Below are positions 59,540-64,000 of a stretch of 64,000 bases of DNA, in pieces; position 1 is the first letter of the stretch; each line of letters opens with the position of its first letter. A program made the translations under genes and the position numbers. The notes below the pieces were generated by a model. It ran no database searches. It saw nothing but the letters and a program-made list of their open reading frames with translations, and was not told where the DNA came from. This DNA comes from DMER64 sp049652385 (GTDB lineage: Bacteria > Bacteroidota > Bacteroidia > Bacteroidales > UBA932). Location of the stretch: contig JBASDX010000005.1 of assembly GCA_049652385.1 (NCBI GenBank), forward strand, positions 62,001 to 126,000, given 5' to 3'.

Positions 59540-59881
59540 ATGTCTGATAGTTTGAAATCTTGCCCGCAATGTCATTCCGAATACGGGTATCCCCTGGGCA
59601 CGGGAATGTATGCCTGTCCTGAGTGTGGACACGAATGGAATCCTGACAATTACCAACCGGGAGATCTGATAACAGTGTTGGATGCCAACGGGAACGAACT
59701 CCAGGATGGCGATGCTGTAATTGTCATAAAGGATTTACCGGTAAAAGGTGCACCAAAACCCATAAAAGCCGGTACTAAGGTAAGGAATATCCGCCTGACC
59801 GATGGTGATCATAACATCAGCTGCAAAATAGACGGCTTTGGTGCTATGGCACTGAAATCTGAATTTGTTAAAAAAGCGTAA
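59540..59881 (+). CDS. phnA: PhnA/YjdM family zinc-ribbon protein
   Basis: 113 residues. A zinc ribbon (C-P-Q-C...C-P-E-C at about 8-32) precedes the PhnA domain (G-D-A-V-I-V-I-K-D-L-P-V-K-G, G-T-K-V-R-N-I-R-L, D-H-N-I-S-C-K-I-D-G-F-G). Despite the historic name it is not part of phosphonate breakdown in most genomes; function unclear. Monocistronic by the terminator upstream and the convergent gene downstream, whose stop it overlaps by 14 bp. Confidence 0.92.
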   Translation: MSDSLKSCPQCHSEYGYPLGTGMYACPECGHEWNPDNYQPGDLITVLDANGNELQDGDAVIVIKDLPVKGAPKPIKAGTKVRNIRLTDGDHNISCKIDGFGAMALKSEFVKKA

Positions 59882-61289
59882 ACGGAACATTTTGTGCCCG
59901 AAGTACTGAAACGGAGAAACCTTCAACTTTTCCACTCGAATTGCGTTTGAAAATATACCTGCCGTTACCTTCCGATGAAAACACATCCGGTGCAACATAC
60001 GTTAATTCAAAAGTATCTCCGGCCTTTCTCGATACGCATAGCACATTTTCTTTCACAGCCAAAGAATATCGGGTATCAATATCGGCACTGTAATACGTAC
60101 CTTCATATTCCAGAAGGTCAGGGGGCGTTTGCGCAACTCTTTCTTCCGTCTTGGCAGGCTCTTCAGCTATTGCAAGCTCCACTGCCTCGGCCTTTGTCAA
60201 AGGGGCGGCCTTTTCCGGTAAAAATAAAGCTGCTATAAGGCGTCCGATGGTAACCGGTGGAAATTGTGCATAATTGCTGAGCAGGACAATGGAAAGTTTG
60301 CGTTCCGGATACCAGGCCAACCAGGCCCTGTAACCGCCTGTGGAGCCGCTGTGGGCAATTTCCCGATAGCCTCTAAATGTCCCCACCGTATGACCCGCCG
60401 CATAGCCTACCGGCTCCCCATTGAGTAAGGTACGTTCCGTTATTCGGTTTGCCGCATATTCTGCGCCCAAAATCTCCAGACTTTCATGAAGCCGGTTCCA
60501 TCGCAGCAAATCAGCAGTAGTCGTCAGCAATCCGCCCGGTCCGTGCAAATCTTCAAAAGGCATATTTAAAAGAAAACCCTTTGAAAGGTCATCATCTCTG
60601 TAAGCCGTTGCTCTGTGGGGCACCACCGTCAAGTGGTTGTCTCTCCACCGCGTAGCGTTCATTCCCAGAGGCTTGAAGAAATGCTCTTCCGTAAACTGTG
60701 CAAGCGTCTGCCCCGATACCCGCTCCAATATGAGCACCAGCAGCATATAATTGGAATTGCTGTAGGAATATTGAGTACCCGGTGGAAAATTCAGGCTTTG
60801 CTGCCTGAAGATGATATCCCATCCCAATTCTTGTGTATAGACACGTGTTGTACGAGGCCATCCGGTCAGGCTGTATAACGCTCCCCAGTCTTTCAGACCG
60901 CTGGTGTGGCTTAGCAACATATCAACAGTTATGGTGGCTCCGTAGTCCGGCAATTCCGGAACGTACAATCGTACATCATCATTTAAGGCCACTTTTCCCT
61001 CTTTTATCAATAGCAGCACACCGGCTGCTACAAATTGTTTAGATACGGACCCCGCTTCAAACAACGTCTGCGTGGTATTTGGCACGTTATATTCCAAGTT
61101 GGCCAATCCGTAAATTTTATTGAATACGACACGTCCGTCGATACTTACCGCCGCTGCAACACCCGGCATCTGATGGTGATAAGACGTAAAAACAGCCTCT
61201 AACAGAGAAAGTGTATCTACGTCCTGTGCCTGTAGCGTCTGACACAAGAACGTGCAACTAATAACAAACAGATAGACAAGTTTTTTCAT
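59868..61289 (-). CDS. Secreted beta-lactamase-fold serine hydrolase
   Basis: 473 residues with a signal peptide (MKKLVYLFVISCTFLCQTLQAQ; Ala before Q is the likely cleavage). S-V-S-K (nucleophile Ser and Lys, in E-A-G-S-V-S-K-Q-F) and Y-S-N (Y-S-Y-S-N-S-N-Y) are present, and H-S-G (I-A-H-S-G-S-T-G-G-Y) stands for the third motif, so the catalytic set looks complete. A C-terminal beta-barrel lipocalin-like extension (about 370-473) follows, as in many periplasmic serine hydrolases. Substrate unknown. It is a different subgroup from the 51484 hydrolase. Confidence 0.88.
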   Translation of the reverse strand: MKKLVYLFVISCTFLCQTLQAQDVDTLSLLEAVFTSYHHQMPGVAAAVSIDGRVVFNKIYGLANLEYNVPNTTQTLFEAGSVSKQFVAAGVLLLIKEGKVALNDDVRLYVPELPDYGATITVDMLLSHTSGLKDWGALYSLTGWPRTTRVYTQELGWDIIFRQQSLNFPPGTQYSYSNSNYMLLVLILERVSGQTLAQFTEEHFFKPLGMNATRWRDNHLTVVPHRATAYRDDDLSKGFLLNMPFEDLHGPGGLLTTTADLLRWNRLHESLEILGAEYAANRITERTLLNGEPVGYAAGHTVGTFRGYREIAHSGSTGGYRAWLAWYPERKLSIVLLSNYAQFPPVTIGRLIAALFLPEKAAPLTKAEAVELAIAEEPAKTEERVAQTPPDLLEYEGTYYSADIDTRYSLAVKENVLCVSRKAGDTFELTYVAPDVFSSEGNGRYIFKRNSSGKVEGFSVSVLRAQNVPFTLF

Positions 61290-61381
61290 ATATCAAAAAA
61301 AATGGATAATGTCGGTTTTTTACTATTGTTTTTTTAAAGTTAGCATTTTCTTTATCAACTAACTTTCTGAAGTTTACTAAG

Positions 61382-62053
61382 ATGAAAAAAATTATTGTAA
61401 TCTTACTGACAATGTCTTTGCTTGTAAGTTGCGGAGACGGTAAAGCCGGAAAGGCTAGAAAACAAAAAATCGACACTCCCTCTGCCGGTCTGACAACAGA
61501 AAAGGCAGATGCAAAAAAGTATCCGTTGGAATATGGTACCATCCATGCCACATCGGAAGCTATGGACATAACCTCAACCATTACTACGCACTTTGATGAC
61601 TGGGGAGAGAAGGAAGCTGTATTCTCCACCGTCCCTTTGTTTATTTTGGGGAAAGACCTGTCCACAAAAACCCTGGATATCTTTATAGGTAAAGAACACT
61701 GGAGAATCAATCTGGTAGACAGTACCGGCACCTATGAAATCAAAACAAGAGTAATCAATCCTTTAGGGGTTGATATGAAAAAAGCTTCTGAAGAAATACT
61801 CGGTAAAATGAACATTAAAGATTTGGGTGAAGTGGAATATTTAGGTTATCCGTGCAAAAAAATGGTGATGACAACTTCTAAGGGTTCTGAAATCGAATAC
61901 ATCATGTACGGCAATATTATGATGCAGATGCAAGGACAGATGATGGGTATTAAGACTACTCAAAAAGTTACTGCCATTGATCACGACAGACCGCCGGCCC
62001 AAGTCTTTGAAGTCCCTGATTGGGTGGTTATTGAAACTACATCCACAGAGTAA
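61382..62053 (+). CDS. Putative lipoprotein of unknown function
   Basis: 223 residues with lipoprotein signal MKKIIVILLTMSLLVSC (Cys 17) and a short polar linker (K-A-R-K-Q-K-I-D-T-P). The mature part is beta-rich and Met-rich near the end (I-M-M-Q-M-Q-G-Q-M-M-G), with no known enzyme motif. It may be a periplasmic or surface protein. The following AraC regulator starts 21 nt after it, so the two could be linked. Confidence 0.7.
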   Translation: MKKIIVILLTMSLLVSCGDGKAGKARKQKIDTPSAGLTTEKADAKKYPLEYGTIHATSEAMDITSTITTHFDDWGEKEAVFSTVPLFILGKDLSTKTLDIFIGKEHWRINLVDSTGTYEIKTRVINPLGVDMKKASEEILGKMNIKDLGEVEYLGYPCKKMVMTTSKGSEIEYIMYGNIMMQMQGQMMGIKTTQKVTAIDHDRPPAQVFEVPDWVVIETTSTE

Positions 62054-62074
62054 TATAATGATTATCTTTATGTC

Positions 62075-62869
62075 ATGGAAGTCCTCTTCTATGATGCGCC
62101 TCAATGTACAAGTTGGCTTGTAAAACGGTTTGAGTCTATAAACTACACCGGAGGACCCATAATTGAAAAATTCATACCCACTAAATATTCCGGAATAGTT
62201 TTTCATTTTGACGACCTTCCTACACTCTCTGCACCTTTCCAGATGCAGCTGCCCAAGTATTTTGTTGTCCCCTTAAGGCCGGTTGCGACAACTATACGGC
62301 TGGAAGGCAACTTGCATACTTTCATTGCTCTTTGTAAACCGACCGTACTATCTGCCATCCTGCACATAGAATTGACCCATCCCACTTTGCCCTATGTTCC
62401 CTTACCGGCAGCTCTTTTTGAACCGCTTTGGCAAGAGTTGTCTAAAGCAACTACGGATCAGGAAAGAGTCGACATTTTTTGCAGTTATTTTAACACTAAA
62501 ATCTGCAAAAATTACAAACCCGACGAACTAGATACTCTATATGACTATATTCTTACACGTTCCAAAGCTACCCGTATATGTGACATTATTTCTGAGTACA
62601 GTAAAAGCAACAGAACGTTACAAAGAGCATTTTACAAAAGAACTGGAATCACCCCCAAGTCTTTGCTAAGAATTGTAAGAATCAATCATATATGGCAATC
62701 GATCAAAAACGGTACACCTCCTGACTATCAAGATTTAGTACTGGAGGGAAATTATTTTGATCAAACACATTTTATCAAAGATTTCAAAGCCATTACCGGA
62801 GAAACGCCCGGCTCCTTTTTTAATCGAGACCTGAAAATTGTAAAAGCCCTCTCCGGTAACAAATACTGA
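62075..62869 (+). CDS. AraC family transcriptional regulator
   Basis: 264 residues. The C-terminal double helix-turn-helix is clear (S-K-S-N-R-T-L-Q-R-A-F-Y-K-R-T-G-I-T-P-K first, and Y-F-D-Q-T-H-F-I-K-D-F-K-A-I-T-G-E-T-P-G second). The N-terminal ~130 residues resemble the DUF6597/ligand region of this subgroup rather than a standard cupin. It starts 21 nt after the lipoprotein gene and is followed 5 nt later by a secreted coiled-coil protein gene. Confidence 0.88.
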   Translation: MEVLFYDAPQCTSWLVKRFESINYTGGPIIEKFIPTKYSGIVFHFDDLPTLSAPFQMQLPKYFVVPLRPVATTIRLEGNLHTFIALCKPTVLSAILHIELTHPTLPYVPLPAALFEPLWQELSKATTDQERVDIFCSYFNTKICKNYKPDELDTLYDYILTRSKATRICDIISEYSKSNRTLQRAFYKRTGITPKSLLRIVRINHIWQSIKNGTPPDYQDLVLEGNYFDQTHFIKDFKAITGETPGSFFNRDLKIVKALSGNKY

Positions 62870-62874
62870 ATATT

Positions 62875-63762
62875 ATGAAACTGAAAACTTTTTGGAGAGT
62901 TACTATACCGGGTATAGTACTTTTATGCGCCTCCTTTAAGGCTATAGGACAAACAACACCACAGGCTTTTTTGGCTATGTTGCCTCCGGCTCCTGCTACT
63001 ACTTGCATGGCAAGTGAATCGGAAAAAGATGCTTTTTATAAAAGAATCGAAGCCTTCAACAAGGCTTATGATGACTATATAGTAAGGTGGGAATCAGGAA
63101 GTTCTCCATCATCAATGACAGAGAAAGAAAAAGACAAATCAGTTAAGCAAGCGCTCAAACAGAGTGATCTCAATATGGATGAACTTATGGCTCTTCAGAA
63201 TATGAGCGAAGAAGAACAACAGAAATGGGCCATGCAATACGCCGCAAGAATGGAGAAAAACAAAAATGTTTCTCAAAGCCAAAACCTCACAAAATTGTTT
63301 ATGAAGAAGCAGGAAATCATGGACCAATTGGAATTGCATATGGAGCGTGTTGTGATGGACATTCATGAATTCCAGAATATAAAAATTGCAGAAAACAAAA
63401 AATTAGACGAAAAACTCAATCCCATAAAAGTGGAATTGCAATCTATAGAGACTATATTTATATCCAAAGAAGATGAAGCCCGTGTTATGACCCTCCTGCG
63501 TCAGGAATACGAACTTAAAAAGGCATTTTGTGAAAAAATGAGCCCTCTTTGGCTGGCAGTCATCAACAAAAGACTGGCGTATACTAAAAAAGCCATTCAT
63601 CTATGGATAGAACTAGCTGAAGTTGAAAACCAGATTTCACTTCAACAAACAGGTTTTAAAGCGTACAAAGACGTTAATTATCCGGGTATCAAAGAGGTAG
63701 CGGAGTATGCCAAAGCGTTGGAAAACAGCTATGATTACTGGGTAGGTCCTTTTAGACACTAG
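62875..63762 (+). CDS. Secreted coiled-coil protein of unknown function
   Basis: 295 residues. A hydrophobic signal ending S-F-K-A-I-G-Q is followed by almost entirely helical, charged sequence with heptad-like spacing (E-E-Q-Q-K-W-A-M-Q-Y, E-I-M-D-Q-L-E-L-H-M, I-A-E-N-K-K-L-D-E-K-L-N), so a coiled coil is likely. No catalytic motif. It ends 4 bp inside a convergent outer-membrane protein gene. Its close spacing behind the AraC gene suggests an operon. Confidence 0.75.
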   Translation: MKLKTFWRVTIPGIVLLCASFKAIGQTTPQAFLAMLPPAPATTCMASESEKDAFYKRIEAFNKAYDDYIVRWESGSSPSSMTEKEKDKSVKQALKQSDLNMDELMALQNMSEEEQQKWAMQYAARMEKNKNVSQSQNLTKLFMKKQEIMDQLELHMERVVMDIHEFQNIKIAENKKLDEKLNPIKVELQSIETIFISKEDEARVMTLLRQEYELKKAFCEKMSPLWLAVINKRLAYTKKAIHLWIELAEVENQISLQQTGFKAYKDVNYPGIKEVAEYAKALENSYDYWVGPFRH

Positions 63763-64000
63763 TAGAATGTATAAAAGAAGCCAAGTCCGAAGCTCAAAAA
63801 TGAAGGGAAACGGATATTGAGCTTCAAGTCCGGTGGAGGCATTTTCCTCACCTCCTCATGTGCCAGTTGAAGAAGAGCACCTATATCCAGCTCGAGGCCA
63901 AAACGGCGGGAAAAATGGAGCTCCCTTCCCAGCCTCGGCACCAGATAAACAAACGTTTCCTTTTTAGCAAGCGTATCATACCACATATAATCAACGCCGA
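63759..64000 (-). CDS. Outer membrane protein, 3' end (truncated by window)
   Basis: Only the last ~79 residues are in the window; the frame is open to its right edge. It ends F-F-Y-T-F-Y with alternating hydrophobic residues (L-E-L-D-I-G-A-L-L-Q, L-K-L-N-I-R-F), the pattern of a beta-barrel outer-membrane protein ending in an aromatic residue. The rest lies beyond the window. Confidence 0.6.
   Translation of the reverse strand, partial: GVDYMWYDTLAKKETFVYLVPRLGRELHFSRRFGLELDIGALLQLAHEEVRKMPPPDLKLNIRFPSFLSFGLGFFYTFY

Overview
The window is a chromosomal segment of a Bacteroidota bacterium, most likely order Bacteroidales. This rests on a SusC/SusD pair, many MKK...C lipoproteins, the Bacteroidota promoter box TAnnTTTG in front of many genes, long KamA, GyrB of about 660 residues, UmuDC, a serpin, and BspA-type and FISUMP surface lipoproteins. 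No species can be named from the sequence.

Layout. 1-9.1 kb is housekeeping: the tail of a TPR protein and a plug-less outer-membrane barrel, gyrB, an alpha-oxoamine synthase (serine palmitoyltransferase or cysteate acyltransferase type) coupled to a short-chain reductase, then on the minus strand cardiolipin synthase, UbiE/MenG and a stand-alone AIRS-C domain protein. 9.1-19 kb is an accessory region that starts at tRNA-Leu(GAG): an AT-rich BspA-type leucine-rich-repeat lipoprotein, a 127-bp tandem palindromic repeat, a minus-strand operon of FISUMP lipoproteins interleaved with eight tiny membrane peptides, and a DUF4143-type AAA ATPase. 19-27 kb holds an M1 aminopeptidase lipoprotein, a membrane protein, a Big2/EF-hand/LRR lipoprotein, a D-2-hydroxyacid dehydrogenase, umuDC, tRNA-Arg(ACG), rplS and anmK. 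27.8-37 kb is a minus-strand block: dnaK-grpE-dnaJ-M23 peptidase-anmK, then nnr, nadD, gmk and a creatininase-family gene. 37-47 kb: class II aldolase, GH53 galactanase, MarC, an M28 peptidase followed by a serpin, kamA, a 0.6-kb region of hairpins with a DnaQ-like remnant, tRNA-Ser(TGA), an epimerase-type reductase and an AraC regulator. 47-64 kb: an overlapping operon WYL regulator / cation diffusion facilitator / beta-lactamase-fold hydrolase / 1350-residue hybrid sensor kinase, a SusCD pair, PhnA, a second beta-lactamase-fold hydrolase, a small lipoprotein, another AraC regulator, a secreted coiled-coil protein and the 3' end of an outer-membrane protein.

Most notable is the operon at 17633-12678 (minus). 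It encodes an 892-residue lipoprotein with a caspase-like (clan CD) domain, three fibronectin-like units and a FISUMP domain, two smaller FISUMP lipoproteins, and eight single-TM peptides of 30-41 residues. The peptides fall into two families: type I with E-W-x2-G-x3-G-x2-G, and type II with M-x-[IV]-D-W-[KQ]-x4-I-A-L. They alternate I-II, and two of the three pairs share the same 10-nt gene overlap. The peptides were found by reading the minus strand directly and are too short for ordinary gene calling. Their function is unknown, and I consider this the best candidate for an undescribed system here.

A second pattern is a set of genes whose TAnnTTTG box ends only 3-7 nt before the ATG, which suggests leaderless or nearly leaderless mRNAs.
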